Shown here in pieces: positions 13,708 to 21,286 of a stretch of 21,286 nt of DNA. Under the pieces are notes generated by a model. It had not been told where the DNA came from, did no database searches, and saw nothing but the letters and a program-made list of their open reading frames with translations. The DNA comes from Streptosporangiaceae bacterium (GTDB lineage Bacteria > Actinomycetota > Actinomycetes > Streptosporangiales > Streptosporangiaceae), in contig JASIBJ010000030.1 of NCBI GenBank assembly GCA_030045215.1, positions 1 to 21,286 on the forward strand, read 5' to 3'. Made by a program: the position numbers and the translations under genes. Position 1 is the first letter of the stretch. Every line of letters starts with the position of its first letter.

Positions 13708-14163
13708 TCAGCGGCCTTCTTTCTCCTCGCGCTCTCGGCGCCTGGTTTCGGCAGCCTTCCTCGCCGCTTCCTCGGCAATGCCGAGTCGTTCTCGCGTCGC
13801 GGCGCCTTTCCGTGCAGCCTCCTCCGCTTCTCCGGTGCGCACGCGTGTTTCCGCGCCCTGTCTCGCGCTCTCTGCGCGGCGGGGCTGAGGATGGACGCCG
13901 AGCTGATGCCAGTTGGTCTCGGAGAGATCCACGTCGTAGTAGCTCGCCGCCTTCTCGATGTTCGCGAAGGCCAGGGCGCGGTCGGCGTCAGAGACGTCGA
14001 TTACCTGATCGAACCTCGCAACCGCGTTCCTGACGTGCGCGGCGTCGGTGAGGGGCTCTTTCCGCTGCTTGGGGAACGCGAACACCGTGTCAGGAAGAGG
14101 ACTTCGTGTCGTGACAGGGCCGTGTTCTTCGTGAGGCTGCCAGGTCGGTTTCGGACTCGCCAT
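13708..14163 (-). CDS. DUF6582-type protein
   Basis: A 151-aa protein whose central block LPDTVFAFPKQRKEPLTDAAHVRNAVARFDQV (residues ~23-54) and DADRALAFANIEKAASYYDVDLSETNW (59-84) match actinobacterial DUF6582 proteins, often found near phage or plasmid-like genes though none are here. The C-terminal half (about residues 96-151) is a highly charged Ala/Arg/Glu stretch with two near-identical ~20-residue repeats (EEAARKGA, EEAARKAA), likely a long helix or coiled coil. A Shine-Dalgarno GGAGGT on the minus strand (14169-14174) lies 5-6 nt before the ATG at 14163. It is convergent with the lipoprotein gene. Its function is unknown. Confidence 0.8.
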   Translation of the reverse strand: MASPKPTWQPHEEHGPVTTRSPLPDTVFAFPKQRKEPLTDAAHVRNAVARFDQVIDVSDADRALAFANIEKAASYYDVDLSETNWHQLGVHPQPRRAESARQGAETRVRTGEAEEAARKGAATRERLGIAEEAARKAAETRRREREEKEGR

Positions 14164-14580
14164 GAAAGACCTCCATCCGAGTGCTGCCTTCAGGTGCTCC
14201 AGAACTCCCGCACATTCAGGTGCAAATTGCGGTCGCTACGAACCAGAGCGCCGCTCCGCCCAGGCTGCGGGTCGAGCATTCACCAGGGTGCTCGACGCCC
14301 CGTGCGGCAGCAGCGCGTCGGTCTACCGTGAACCACCCGTTTATGGCATACCCGACCGCCAGGCTCGCGGCAGTTGGCACCTTCGTCGACGATCCTGCGT
14401 TGCGGCGTCCACATCCGGCACGACAAGCTTAATCAGGGACTGCCGACGGCTGCTCGCGGCGCGGCAGCCCGCTCCGCTGCCGCCGCTGCTCATCAACACG
14501 ACGCCGACCCCGCCGGGTCGGCGTGTTCAGCCGCCCGGACAGCGGGGTAGGCCACAGGAGCACAGCTGAAGGCAGGGAAG
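14164..14580. other. intergenic region with one hairpin and no credible gene
   Basis: About 417 bp separates the divergent DUF6582 and DUF2090 genes. The short frames in it are Arg/Pro/Ser-rich with low third-position GC and no ribosome site, so none is called. Both promoters must lie here, but no clear -10/-35 pair stands out. A 10-bp hairpin occurs near the right end. Confidence 0.5.
14501..14524. terminator. 10-bp perfect hairpin upstream of DUF2090 gene
   Basis: ACGCCGACCC (14501-14510) and GGGTCGGCGT (14515-14524) pair fully around a 4-nt CGCC loop. It lies 56 nt before the ATG at 14581, so it may be a leader hairpin or attenuator, or the terminator of an unseen transcript. No U-tract follows. 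Confidence 0.5.
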
Positions 14581-15702
14581 ATGACCGACGGAACTTGGCA
14601 GCATCACGGGCTGCCCTCGGCGGCACAACCGCTGTTCATCCTGGCGATGGACCAGCGAGACTCGTTCCAGCGCACGCTATTCAGCATTAGCGGAACCCCG
14701 ACAGCGGATCAGCTCGGGAAGATGCGCGCGGCGAAGTCGCTGATCTTCGCCGCGGCGCAGCCGGTTGCGGGCTCGCAGCCGCCGGGCAGTCGCCTCGGCG
14801 TCCTCGTCGACGAGCAGCTGGGCGCCGACGTCGCCCGCAAGGCCAGGGACGCCGGGTTCGAGCTCGCCATGCCGGTCGAGGTCAGCGGTTCTGACCGGCT
14901 CGAATTCGAGTACGGGGACGACTTCGGCGAGCACATCGAGGCCTTCGACCCGGACTGGGTGAAGGTCCTGGTCCGGTTCAACCCCGCCGACCCAGCCGAC
15001 CTTCAGCAGGCGCAGACCGCGACGCTGAAGCGGCTTAGTGACTGGGTCGCCGCGCACCGGCGCCGGTGGTTGCTTGAGTTGCTTGTCCCGGCCACCCGCG
15101 AGCAGCTAGCCCGCCACGAGGACCAGGCGCTCTATGACGAGCAAGCGCGTCCGGCGCTGACGGCTGAGGTGATCACCTCGCTTACCGGGGCTGGCGTGCA
15201 CCCGAGCATCTGGAAGCTCGAGGGCTACCAGACGACCGGGGGAGCGCAGCTCGTGCTGGACGCGATCAAGTCCAGCCCTGGGCCGCCGAGCGAGTGCATT
15301 GTGCTCGGGCGGAACGCCCCGCAGCCGCAGCTCGACCACTGGCTCGACATTGCGGCACCGCTCGAGGGATACGCCGGGTTCGCGATCGGGCGCAGCATCT
15401 GGAGCGAGCCGCTCGCCGACTACCTAGCCGGCAAGCAGAACGAGACCGAAACACAAGAGCGCATCGCCGGTCGCTACCGCCACTACATCGCGACGTACTT
15501 CGCGGCCGACACTGCCTCGCGCCCCGCTGGCCAGACCCGCAGCGAGCAGTTCACCCGAGCGCATCCGCGGCTCACCCCCGATCGGGAGGTCATTATCCGC
15601 GCCGCCGTCACCGGGGCAGACCCCCGCGGTTCGATGCTGCCCGCCTGGATGACCGAGACACTCCTCGCCGAAGTGGACGCGCTCAGGCAGGAAGCGATGT
15701 GA
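14581..15702 (+). CDS. DUF2090-family TIM-barrel aldolase-like protein
   Basis: A 373-aa protein. DUF2090 is the domain fused to 5-dehydro-2-deoxygluconokinase (IolC) in some bacteria, where it is thought to act as the 2-deoxy-5-keto-gluconate-6-phosphate aldolase of inositol breakdown; here it stands alone. Family blocks are visible: FILAMDQRDSF (19-29), GVLVDEQLG (73-81), VKVLVRFNP (127-135), WLLELLVP (163-170), WKLEG (211-215, Lys212 a plausible Schiff-base lysine), LGRNAP (242-247) and GFAIGRSIW (266-274). A C-terminal extension of ~50 residues after 320 is not part of the usual core. The ATG at 14581 follows AGGGAAG. No kinase or other inositol gene lies in the window, so its pathway is open. 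Confidence 0.78.
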   Translation: MTDGTWQHHGLPSAAQPLFILAMDQRDSFQRTLFSISGTPTADQLGKMRAAKSLIFAAAQPVAGSQPPGSRLGVLVDEQLGADVARKARDAGFELAMPVEVSGSDRLEFEYGDDFGEHIEAFDPDWVKVLVRFNPADPADLQQAQTATLKRLSDWVAAHRRRWLLELLVPATREQLARHEDQALYDEQARPALTAEVITSLTGAGVHPSIWKLEGYQTTGGAQLVLDAIKSSPGPPSECIVLGRNAPQPQLDHWLDIAAPLEGYAGFAIGRSIWSEPLADYLAGKQNETETQERIAGRYRHYIATYFAADTASRPAGQTRSEQFTRAHPRLTPDREVIIRAAVTGADPRGSMLPAWMTETLLAEVDALRQEAM

Positions 15703-15810
15703 GTCATGTCGGCCGCGTCGCCGCATCGTGGTTACGGCGTCGGTTCAGGGACATGACGAAACTTCGATCGAGCTGCCGAGCCGTTCCGGACCGAGGCCGG
15801 TGATGGTGAA

Positions 15811-16113
15811 ATGACCGTCGATAGAACCTTTATCGGGCACGAGACGCGGTATACGTTGCGCGACGGCGCCGAGCTGCGCTGCGTTCTGGCCTTCGATACC
15901 GGCCAAGACGGCTCGGGCCCGGCAGCGTGGAAGATTCTGCTGCCCAGTCGGCTCGGCGCCGAGAACCTTTATGCCACCCGCTCCGGGCCCGAGCCGGATG
16001 CTGCCGGGCTCACCGCCTGGCTGACGCCGGTCGTGGGACAGGGCGCCGCAGCCGAGCTGGCCTTGGCGGTCGACGCAGATCCGCCGCATAGCGCGGCCGG
16101 GCAGCGCAAATAG
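15811..16113 (+). CDS. small protein of unknown function (100 aa)
   Basis: A 100-aa protein beginning MTVDRTFIGHETRYTLRDGAE, with a mixed strand/helix appearance, a strand-rich first half and a Pro/Ala-rich second half. Third codon positions are strongly GC, which supports coding. The start has only a weak purine stretch (GGTGATGGTGA) upstream. There is a 108-nt gap after the DUF2090 gene, so co-transcription is possible. It converges on the IPNS-like oxygenase gene. I recognise no family or motif, and there is no signal peptide. Confidence 0.55.
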   Translation: MTVDRTFIGHETRYTLRDGAELRCVLAFDTGQDGSGPAAWKILLPSRLGAENLYATRSGPEPDAAGLTAWLTPVVGQGAAAELALAVDADPPHSAAGQRK

Positions 16114-16126
16114 CATGCGGCAGGGA

Positions 16127-16165
16127 CCGGGCCCGCCGTCGCCGCGCGATCGCGGTCCGGCCCGG
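16127..16165. terminator. possible bidirectional terminator
   Basis: CCGGGCC (16127-16133) and GGCCCGG (16159-16165) pair around a 25-nt loop that contains the palindrome CGCGATCGCG. It lies in the 55-bp gap between two convergent genes, where a shared terminator is expected. The stem is short. Confidence 0.4.
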
Positions 16166-16168
16166 ACT

Positions 16169-17167
16169 CTAGCCGAGCACGTCCCGGCGTAGCTGCGGGA
16201 AGACCTTGGACACTTTGCCGAGGAGATAGTCGCCGTAGGTTCCGGTGAAAGCGCGTAGATCCTGGCCATCCCACCGGGGCCTGCCGCCGTCTCCGGCAGC
16301 AGCGCGCCCGGGCAGGGCAGGCACCTCGTCCGCGAAACCCGGGTCTAGGAAAAAGGGGAACGAGAGCCTGCCGTGACCGCTGAGGTTACGGACACGGTGC
16401 GGTGTGGATCGGTACCAGCCTCCGGTCAGCCGATCCAGCATGTCGCCGATGTTGCACACGAGTGTCCCTGGTACGGGGGGCGCGTCGATCCAGCCCTCCG
16501 GCGCGGCGACTTGCAGGCCGCCGCTGTCGTCCTGGGCGAGCAGGGTCAGCAACCCGTAATCGGTGTGCTCGCCGACTCCCCACTCCTGCGAGAGCGTCGG
16601 CGACGGCGGGTAGTGGAAGATCCGGAACAAAATGGTGGGGTCGGCGGTGTACGCGGATGCGAAGTAGTCAGCGTCGAGACTGAGGCTGAGTGCGATGCCG
16701 GACAGCACGGCCTGGCCGAGCGCGGTGAGCGCGTCGAGGTAGGCCAGCACCAGCGGGCGCAGGCGCGCGACCTGCCGCGGAAACAGGTTGCTGCCGTGCA
16801 GCGGCAGCCCGGCCTGGACCCGCGGGTCGTCGGGTGGCAGTTCGGTGCCGAAGTACAGTCCCTCTTTCAGGTCGGGGCGGCCCGAGGTTAGCTCGGCGCC
16901 GACCGGGAAGTAGCCGCGCCAGGCCCGACCGCCGTGCTCCATGGCGATCTCCAGCTTGTCCGCCACCGGCAGGGCGAAGAACTCGGCGCTCGCGTCGGCC
17001 AGCTCGCCAATCAGCTCGGCGCGGACGCCGTGGCCGGTCACGTAGAAGAAACCGCGGGCGCGGCAGGCCGCCTGGATCTGGTCGGCTACCGCCCCCTGCG
17101 CCGCCTGAGGTCCGCCGCTGACCAGCGCGCTGACGTCAATGACCGGCACCGTCGGCATGCTCGTCAT
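16169..17167 (-). CDS. isopenicillin-N-synthase-like 2OG-Fe(II) oxygenase
   Basis: A 332-aa non-haem iron oxygenase. The N-terminal DIOX_N half has [10 protein letters not shown] (7-16) and [12 protein letters not shown] (37-48). The catalytic 2OG-FeII_Oxy half has the iron triad His201-x-Asp203 ([12 protein letters not shown]) and His257 (TPHRVRN), and the 2-oxoglutarate-binding R-x-S at Arg267/Ser269. Length and order match plant-like and bacterial IPNS/ACC-oxidase relatives, which hydroxylate, desaturate or cyclise small molecules; the substrate is not readable. No NRPS for a penicillin precursor is present, so true IPNS is unlikely. The ATG at 17167 overlaps the end of the LLM gene as ATGA; Met4 is a possible alternative start. 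It is the last gene of the minus-strand set. Confidence 0.88.
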   Translation of the reverse strand: MTSMPTVPVIDVSALVSGGPQAAQGAVADQIQAACRARGFFYVTGHGVRAELIGELADASAEFFALPVADKLEIAMEHGGRAWRGYFPVGAELTSGRPDLKEGLYFGTELPPDDPRVQAGLPLHGSNLFPRQVARLRPLVLAYLDALTALGQAVLSGIALSLSLDADYFASAYTADPTILFRIFHYPPSPTLSQEWGVGEHTDYGLLTLLAQDDSGGLQVAAPEGWIDAPPVPGTLVCNIGDMLDRLTGGWYRSTPHRVRNLSGHGRLSFPFFLDPGFADEVPALPGRAAAGDGGRPRWDGQDLRAFTGTYGDYLLGKVSKVFPQLRRDVLG

Positions 17168-18204
17168 GGCATGTCCTCGGCGGCTGCCCGGATCCGGTCG
17201 GGCGTTAGCGCCCCGAGCGTCGCCAGCACCCCGGCCATGCCTGGCCGGGTGGTAATGACCCGGACAATCGTCTCGTCCAGGCCCGCCGACAGGCGGGCAT
17301 AGGCCTCGGGCGCCCCGGCGGCCGGGCCGTAGTAGCCGACGGACTTCAACAGCTCGTCGGGGGCAGCAGCCACGAGGGCGTCGAGGTCCTCGCCCCGGCC
17401 GCGGCGCTCCTCAAGTTCGGCCAGGATCTCCCCGAACCCCATCGAGGCGAACAGGCCACGGTAGCCGGCGTTGGGCGGCGTTCCCGGCATCGCCATGGCG
17501 TAGCCGAGGACCTGGCGGCCCAGCGCCTCGCGGGCCGCGGCGATGTCTTCGTCCACGCAGACCCGCACGTACATGGTCAGCGCGACGTGCCGGGGATCGC
17601 GCCCGGCCCGGGCCGCGCCCTCGGCCACGATCACGCGGCTCTGCGCGATGCGCTCTGGCGTCGCCCAGTTCAGCAGCGCACCGTCGGCTAGCTCGCCCGC
17701 TAGGCGCATCATCTGCGGTCCGAGCGCGCCAAGGTAGAGCGGCACCTCCGGCACGCCGGCCGTGCCGAGGGACGCGCCGTGCACGTTCAGTGCCGGTCCC
17801 TCGTGGGTGACGGTCTGGCCCGCGAGCAGTCCCCGCACCACCGTGAGGTAGTCGCGCATAACCGCCAATGGCCGGTCCGGCAAGCCAACTGACGCCCAGA
17901 ATCCCGGCCCGTAGCCTCCCGTCCCGATGCCCAGGATGAACCGCCCGCCCGAGATCTGGCCCACGGTTGCCGCCTGCATCGCCAGCGCGAGCGGCCGCCA
18001 CAGCCGGGGCGCCGGCACTACTGATATGCCGGTCACCAGCGGGGTGTCCTGGGCCCAGGCGGCGCAGACGTGAAAAGGGTCTGGTACGCCGAGCGCCGGG
18101 GTCCACAGGCTCTCGAACCCGAGAATGCCCGCGTCCCGCCCGGCCTGGCGGAGTTCTCCGAACGTCAGGCCGAGGCGGCTGTCGAGTCCCGCGCCAATGC
18201 GCAT
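17164..18204 (-). CDS. LLM-class flavin-dependent oxidoreductase
   Basis: A 346-aa luciferase-like TIM-barrel oxidoreductase. Motifs are [10 protein letters not shown] at the start, LGFESLWTP (28-36), [27 protein letters not shown] (about 54-80) and [16 protein letters not shown] (84-98), the classic flavin or F420 pocket. Members oxidise or oxygenate diverse substrates with FMNH2 or reduce with F420H2; the sequence fits the F420-type branch common in actinobacteria, but this is not certain. AGAGG at 18214-18218 on the minus strand gives 9-nt spacing to ATG 18204 and none to ATG 18213, so 18204 is chosen. The 3' end overlaps the IPNS-like gene (ATGA), so these two act as a pair. Confidence 0.85.
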   Translation of the reverse strand: MRIGAGLDSRLGLTFGELRQAGRDAGILGFESLWTPALGVPDPFHVCAAWAQDTPLVTGISVVPAPRLWRPLALAMQAATVGQISGGRFILGIGTGGYGPGFWASVGLPDRPLAVMRDYLTVVRGLLAGQTVTHEGPALNVHGASLGTAGVPEVPLYLGALGPQMMRLAGELADGALLNWATPERIAQSRVIVAEGAARAGRDPRHVALTMYVRVCVDEDIAAAREALGRQVLGYAMAMPGTPPNAGYRGLFASMGFGEILAELEERRGRGEDLDALVAAAPDELLKSVGYYGPAAGAPEAYARLSAGLDETIVRVITTRPGMAGVLATLGALTPDRIRAAAEDMP

Positions 18205-18213
18205 GCACACCAT

Positions 18214-18218
18214 CCTCT
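18214..18218 (-). promoter_or_regulatory. ribosome binding site selecting the LLM start
   Basis: AGAGG on the minus strand directly abuts one ATG (18213) but sits 9 nt from the next in-frame ATG (18204), which must be the one used. Confidence 0.6.
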
Positions 18219-18310
18219 TGTGCGGGTCGCCCAGGACACGGGGCGGCCACCGCTGATCGGTGACCCGCTAGCCGACGAATGACCTCGTCGACGGCAGCCG
18301 GCGGCCGCAG

Positions 18311-19690
18311 CTAGGCATCTGCAGGCTTGGTGTGAATGAGTTTCTTGTTCACGAACTCCTCGATGCCGAGCGGCCCGAGTTCGCGGCCCACGCCGGAGCG
18401 CTTGGTCCCGCCAAACGGCAGCTCGGCACCGCCGCCCTCGGTGCGGTTGATCCAGACCATGCCCACCTCTAGCTGGTCGGCGACCCGCGCGGCGAGCGCC
18501 TCGTCTTCCGTCCAGACTGAGCCGCCGAGCCCGTACGAGCTGCTATTGGCCAGTGCCACGGCCTCGTCGGCATCCTTTACCCTGTACACCACGGCCGCCG
18601 GGCCGAACAGCTCCTCGCTGTACGCCCGCATCTTCGGTGTAATCCCCGACAGCACCGTCGCCTCGACGAATGCACCGGGCCGGTCGATACGCTGCCCGCC
18701 GACGTGCACGGTCGCGCCCTTGCTCACCGCGTCCTCGATCTGGCTCATCAGCGTGACCGCGGCCTGCTCGGAGGACAGCGGCCCGTAGGTGATGTTGGGA
18801 TCGGTCGGATCGCCCGCGACCTGGGCGGCCATCAGCGACACGAACTCTTTCATGAAGTCGTCGTAGACCGGGTCGGCCACAATCATCCGCTTGGCGGCGT
18901 TGCAGGCCTGGCCTGCGTTGGCCATCCGGGCGCTGACTGCGGCCTTCGCCACCGCGGCGATGTCCGGTGCGTCCAGCACGATGAACGGATCCGAGCCACC
19001 CAGCTCCAGCACCACCTTCTTGAGGTTCTGCCCGGCTGCGGCGGCCACCGCCGAGCCGGCCCGTTCGCTGCCGGTCACCGACACGCCGCAGATCCGGCGG
19101 TCGGCCACCATCGTGGCAACCTGCTCGTTGGTCGCGAAAACGTTGATATAGGCGTCGGCAGGCAGCCCGGCGTCACGGAAGATCTGCTCCATGGCGAGGG
19201 CTGACTCCGGGCACTGTGGCGCGTGCTTGAGGACCACCGTGTTGCCGATCATCAGGTTGGGCGCCGCGAACCTGGCCACTTGGTAGTACGGGTAATTCCA
19301 CGGCATGATGCCGAGGATCGGGCCGATGGGCGTCTTGCGCACTAGCGCGGTTCCCGGCGTGTTGGATTGCAGCGGCTGGTCCCTGAGCAGCTCGGCCGCG
19401 TTGTCCGCGTAGTACTTGTAGATCGACGCGGTGAACAGCACCTCGCCCCTGGCCTGCCGGGTCGGCTTTCCCATCTCTCTGGTGATGATGGCGCCCAGCT
19501 CTCCGGCCCGTTCCGCGTGCAGCTGACCGACGCGGGCCACAATCGCGGACCGGGTGGCCATGTCGGTGGTCTTCCAGGACGCGTAGCCCCTGGCCGCTCG
19601 GGCGAGCACGTCAGTGATCTCGGCGTGGGTGGCCGTTGGGTGCTCGCTCTCGACCTTCCCGGTAGCCGGGTTGGTGACCTTATAGCTCAT
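18311..19690 (-). CDS. NAD(P)-dependent aldehyde dehydrogenase (succinate-semialdehyde type)
   Basis: A 459-aa ALDH-superfamily enzyme that oxidises an aldehyde to the acid. Motifs include SYKVTNPATGKV at the start, oxyanion Asn132 in MPWNYPYYQVARF, Lys155 in VLKHAPQ, general base Glu229 in VLELGGSDPFIVL, nucleophile Cys263 in NAGQACNAAKR, and EELFGPAAVVYRV near the C-terminus. LELGGSDPFIVL with GQACNAAKR is the pattern of the short SSADH (Sad/YneI-like) group. GGAGG on the minus strand (19699-19703) is 8 nt from ATG 19690 and decides the start; upstream in-frame ATG codons at 19705 and 19747 lack such a site. It lies between the TauD-type and LLM genes, so it probably oxidises an aldehyde released by one of the oxygenases. 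Confidence 0.92.
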   Translation of the reverse strand: MSYKVTNPATGKVESEHPTATHAEITDVLARAARGYASWKTTDMATRSAIVARVGQLHAERAGELGAIITREMGKPTRQARGEVLFTASIYKYYADNAAELLRDQPLQSNTPGTALVRKTPIGPILGIMPWNYPYYQVARFAAPNLMIGNTVVLKHAPQCPESALAMEQIFRDAGLPADAYINVFATNEQVATMVADRRICGVSVTGSERAGSAVAAAAGQNLKKVVLELGGSDPFIVLDAPDIAAVAKAAVSARMANAGQACNAAKRMIVADPVYDDFMKEFVSLMAAQVAGDPTDPNITYGPLSSEQAAVTLMSQIEDAVSKGATVHVGGQRIDRPGAFVEATVLSGITPKMRAYSEELFGPAAVVYRVKDADEAVALANSSSYGLGGSVWTEDEALAARVADQLEVGMVWINRTEGGGAELPFGGTKRSGVGRELGPLGIEEFVNKKLIHTKPADA

Positions 19691-19698
19691 GCTGGCAG

Positions 19699-19703
19699 CC
19701 TCC
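19699..19703 (-). promoter_or_regulatory. ribosome binding site fixing the ALDH start
   Basis: GGAGG on the minus strand lies 8 nt before ATG 19690 and overrides the two upstream in-frame starts. Confidence 0.75.
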
Positions 19704-19791
19704 ATGACGCGCGATTCCGCTAGTCCGCCTCGACGAGGTGGTCTCATTGTCGCGTGGCTGGCCCCTGCCCGTGAACACCTGCCTCGCCAAG

Positions 19792-19809
19792 CCAGCCCAT
19801 GCCGGCTGG
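19792..19809. terminator. small hairpin between TauD-type and ALDH genes
   Basis: CCAGCC-catgcc-GGCTGG is a perfect 6-bp stem in the 167-bp gap. It could stop part of the transcripts leaving the TauD-type gene. Because it is short, the genes may still form one operon. Confidence 0.3.
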
Positions 19810-19857
19810 ACGCGTGACGTCCCGAGTGCGCCGGCCGCGAATCGTGACAGCGTGATG

Positions 19858-20805
19858 TCAGGTGGCCGTGAGCGAGGAGTAGAAGCTGGCGTCACCCTTC
19901 CGCGGCAGGCTGGTGTCGCCGCTGATCCCGACGGGCACGGGCCCGGCGATGGTGATCCGGTGCAGCAGCCTGGGCAGGTCGTCATAGTCCGCGACCGCGT
20001 AGTGCTGGGTGGCCCGGTTGTCCCAGACGGCGATGTCGCCGTCGCGCCAGGACCATCGCACGGTGTTCTCTAGCCGGGTCACTTGCCGCTGGAGCAGCTG
20101 GAACAGGTCGTTTGAGTCCACGGTGCTGAGGCCGACGAATGATCGGACGAAGTGGCCGAGCAGCAGCGACGGCTCGCCGGTCTCCGGATGAACGCGGACT
20201 ACCGGGTGCTCGGTCTCGAACTCTAGGTGCCGGAACTCCTCCCGGTATCGCTGCTCCTTGACGTCGAGCCCGCTGAAGGTGCGCTGGGCGGCGTAGTCGT
20301 ACACGTTCGAGTGGACTGCCCGCAGCCTCGCGGCGAGCGCCTGGAGGGCGGGGTGCAGTCGGCGGTAGGCCTCGACCGTGTTCGCCCATACGGTGGTGCC
20401 GCCGTAAGGCGGCAATGTGATGGCCCGCAGGATGCTGATTGCCGGGACCCGGTCGACGAATGTCACGTCGGTATGCCAGCTGTTGGCCTTGCCCTGCTCG
20501 GAGTCGATGGGCAAGATTGCCGCGCCGCTGCCGGTAACCGTCGGATGCGGCTTGGTGATCTCGCCAAATAGCCGGCCAAAGGCGACCTGGTCGGCATCGG
20601 TTGCGCGCTGCTGATCGCGGAAGAAAACAACCCGGTGGCGTAGCAGCGCGGCGCGCAGCTCGGCGAAGGCCGCCGGCTCCATGTCGCCGCCGACCCGGAC
20701 GCCGCCAACGATCGCCCCGATCACGCCCCCAACCTGTGTCACCTCGATGTGCTCGTACTGTCCGGTCCGGGCTAGGGCTACCGGGCCGTGGCGTAGCTGG
20801 GACAT
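19858..20805 (-). CDS. TauD/TfdA-family 2OG-Fe(II) dioxygenase
   Basis: A 315-aa dioxygenase that couples 2-oxoglutarate decarboxylation to substrate hydroxylation; the family acts on taurine, alkyl sulfonates and sulfates, 2,4-D-type aryloxyacids and similar. Residues seen are the start-block IEVTQVGGVIGAIVGGV (20-36), VVFFRDQ (59-65), the triad His111-x-Asp113 (NSWHTDVTF) and His268 (RATQHYAV), and the 2OG-binding Arg283 (LLHRITIAG). The start at ATG 20805 has GGAAGG 10 nt upstream; ATG 20826 is the alternative, and the far TTG at 20877 has no ribosome site. An AT-rich upstream patch suggests its own promoter. Hydroxylation at a carbon next to a heteroatom would release an aldehyde, which fits the neighbouring ALDH; the substrate is unknown. 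Confidence 0.9.
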   Translation of the reverse strand: MSQLRHGPVALARTGQYEHIEVTQVGGVIGAIVGGVRVGGDMEPAAFAELRAALLRHRVVFFRDQQRATDADQVAFGRLFGEITKPHPTVTGSGAAILPIDSEQGKANSWHTDVTFVDRVPAISILRAITLPPYGGTTVWANTVEAYRRLHPALQALAARLRAVHSNVYDYAAQRTFSGLDVKEQRYREEFRHLEFETEHPVVRVHPETGEPSLLLGHFVRSFVGLSTVDSNDLFQLLQRQVTRLENTVRWSWRDGDIAVWDNRATQHYAVADYDDLPRLLHRITIAGPVPVGISGDTSLPRKGDASFYSSLTAT

Positions 20806-21286
20806 GTGTCGGGCACCTTCCGTCATGGCTGCGTGGTTGTCTTCCACCAGGCTCGCTGGACGCACTATTAAAATCAAGTATTCCGATCAATTAAATGGGC
20901 TTGGTCCCTGCACTCGCCGTGGCTTATCCAGGTTGATTAGCAGCCGCTGATGGACAGTCGGCGGGACACGCATTCAGGGCGAGTACTTAACCTGACCCAG
21001 ATGCCGCCGCAGTGCCAGGCCGCTGGGCCTCGACCTCGGACAGTCGACCTTGTCCCTGCGACTGGCAGCCAGCCATCTCGGCCGTGACTGAGCGGGGAAC
21101 TGCAAGCCCGGATCGGCTGCGGCGGCCGTGGCGAGCGCGCGCTTCCTGGCCGGTTTTTCCCTCGGCCTAATTGGCCATAACAATAGGGCGCGCCCTGCTT
21201 CCTGGCGGCGATGTGGGCTCCAGTTCCTCGCTCGCATCCGGCCCTTGGTAAGGTCGCAGCGCGATGTCGAATCGAATAGGGCCAGG
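20806..21286. other. right-end upstream region with AT-rich promoter patches
   Basis: About 480 bp without a gene I can support. Near the dioxygenase gene an AT-rich patch (20864-20896) contains ATCAA at 20873-20877 and 20886-20890, a 13-bp-period direct repeat, and on the minus strand TTGATC followed about 15 bp on by AATAGT, a weak promoter match. A second AT-rich patch near 21155-21185 includes GGCCTAATTGGCC, an imperfect palindrome that may serve an off-window plus-strand gene; an ATG at 21264 with TAAGG upstream could start it. An 87-aa minus frame (20974-21237) is Arg-rich and looks non-coding. Confidence 0.4.

Noticed and set aside
19982..20890. 302-aa frame overlapping the TauD-type gene
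   Set aside because: Shifted-frame shadow very rich in Arg and Pro; the TauD triad is in the neighbouring frame.
20974..21237. 87-aa minus-strand frame near the right end
   Set aside because: Arg-rich, no ribosome site, no recognisable motif; likely non-coding.

Overview
The window is strongly GC-rich, with GTG and TTG starts, GC-rich third codon positions, Shine-Dalgarno sites of the AGGAG type, and short 4-nt ATGA/GTGA gene overlaps. An Lsr2-family nucleoid protein, DUF5709 and DUF6582 proteins, an XRE-cupin regulator and an LLM-class flavin oxidoreductase all point to a soil-type actinobacterium (Actinomycetia). I see no rRNA, tRNA, CRISPR array, transposase or phage gene.

Region 1 (1-1370): two overlapping genes of unknown function, a strong hairpin, and the first copy of a 28-bp direct repeat. 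Region 2 (1371-8509) looks like an oxygen-limitation and fermentation block. It holds a small two-helix membrane protein divergent from cydAB (cytochrome bd quinol oxidase), a leaderless CBS-pair protein, a pyruvate/indolepyruvate-type ThDP decarboxylase, an Lsr2-like xenogeneic silencer and a zinc alcohol dehydrogenase. Cytochrome bd has high oxygen affinity, and the decarboxylase and dehydrogenase could together turn a 2-oxoacid into an alcohol and regenerate NAD. The second copy of the 28-bp repeat overlaps the end of cydB, so the repeats bracket the cyd module.

Region 3 (8700-14163): an acidic DUF5709 protein, then an XRE-cupin regulator divergent from a tightly coupled cassette. The cassette is a possible 58-aa ORF, an HpaB-like flavin hydroxylase, a RidA-family protein and a DUF1028 protein, the last three joined by GTGA overlaps. 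It looks like a catabolic operon for an aromatic or amine-bearing substrate, but no flavin reductase is nearby. A Pro/Thr-tailed lipoprotein and a DUF6582 protein follow.

Region 4 (14581-21286): a DUF2090 class-I aldolase-like TIM-barrel protein and a small unknown protein on the plus strand face a minus-strand oxidative set. In transcription order this is a TauD/TfdA-type 2OG-Fe(II) dioxygenase, an aldehyde dehydrogenase of the succinate-semialdehyde type, an LLM-class flavin monooxygenase-like protein and an isopenicillin-N-synthase-like 2OG-Fe(II) oxygenase. The last two overlap by 4 nt. These read as an oxidative catabolic (or less likely biosynthetic) pathway whose substrate cannot be fixed from sequence. 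The last ~460 bp hold the upstream region of the dioxygenase gene and no gene I can support.
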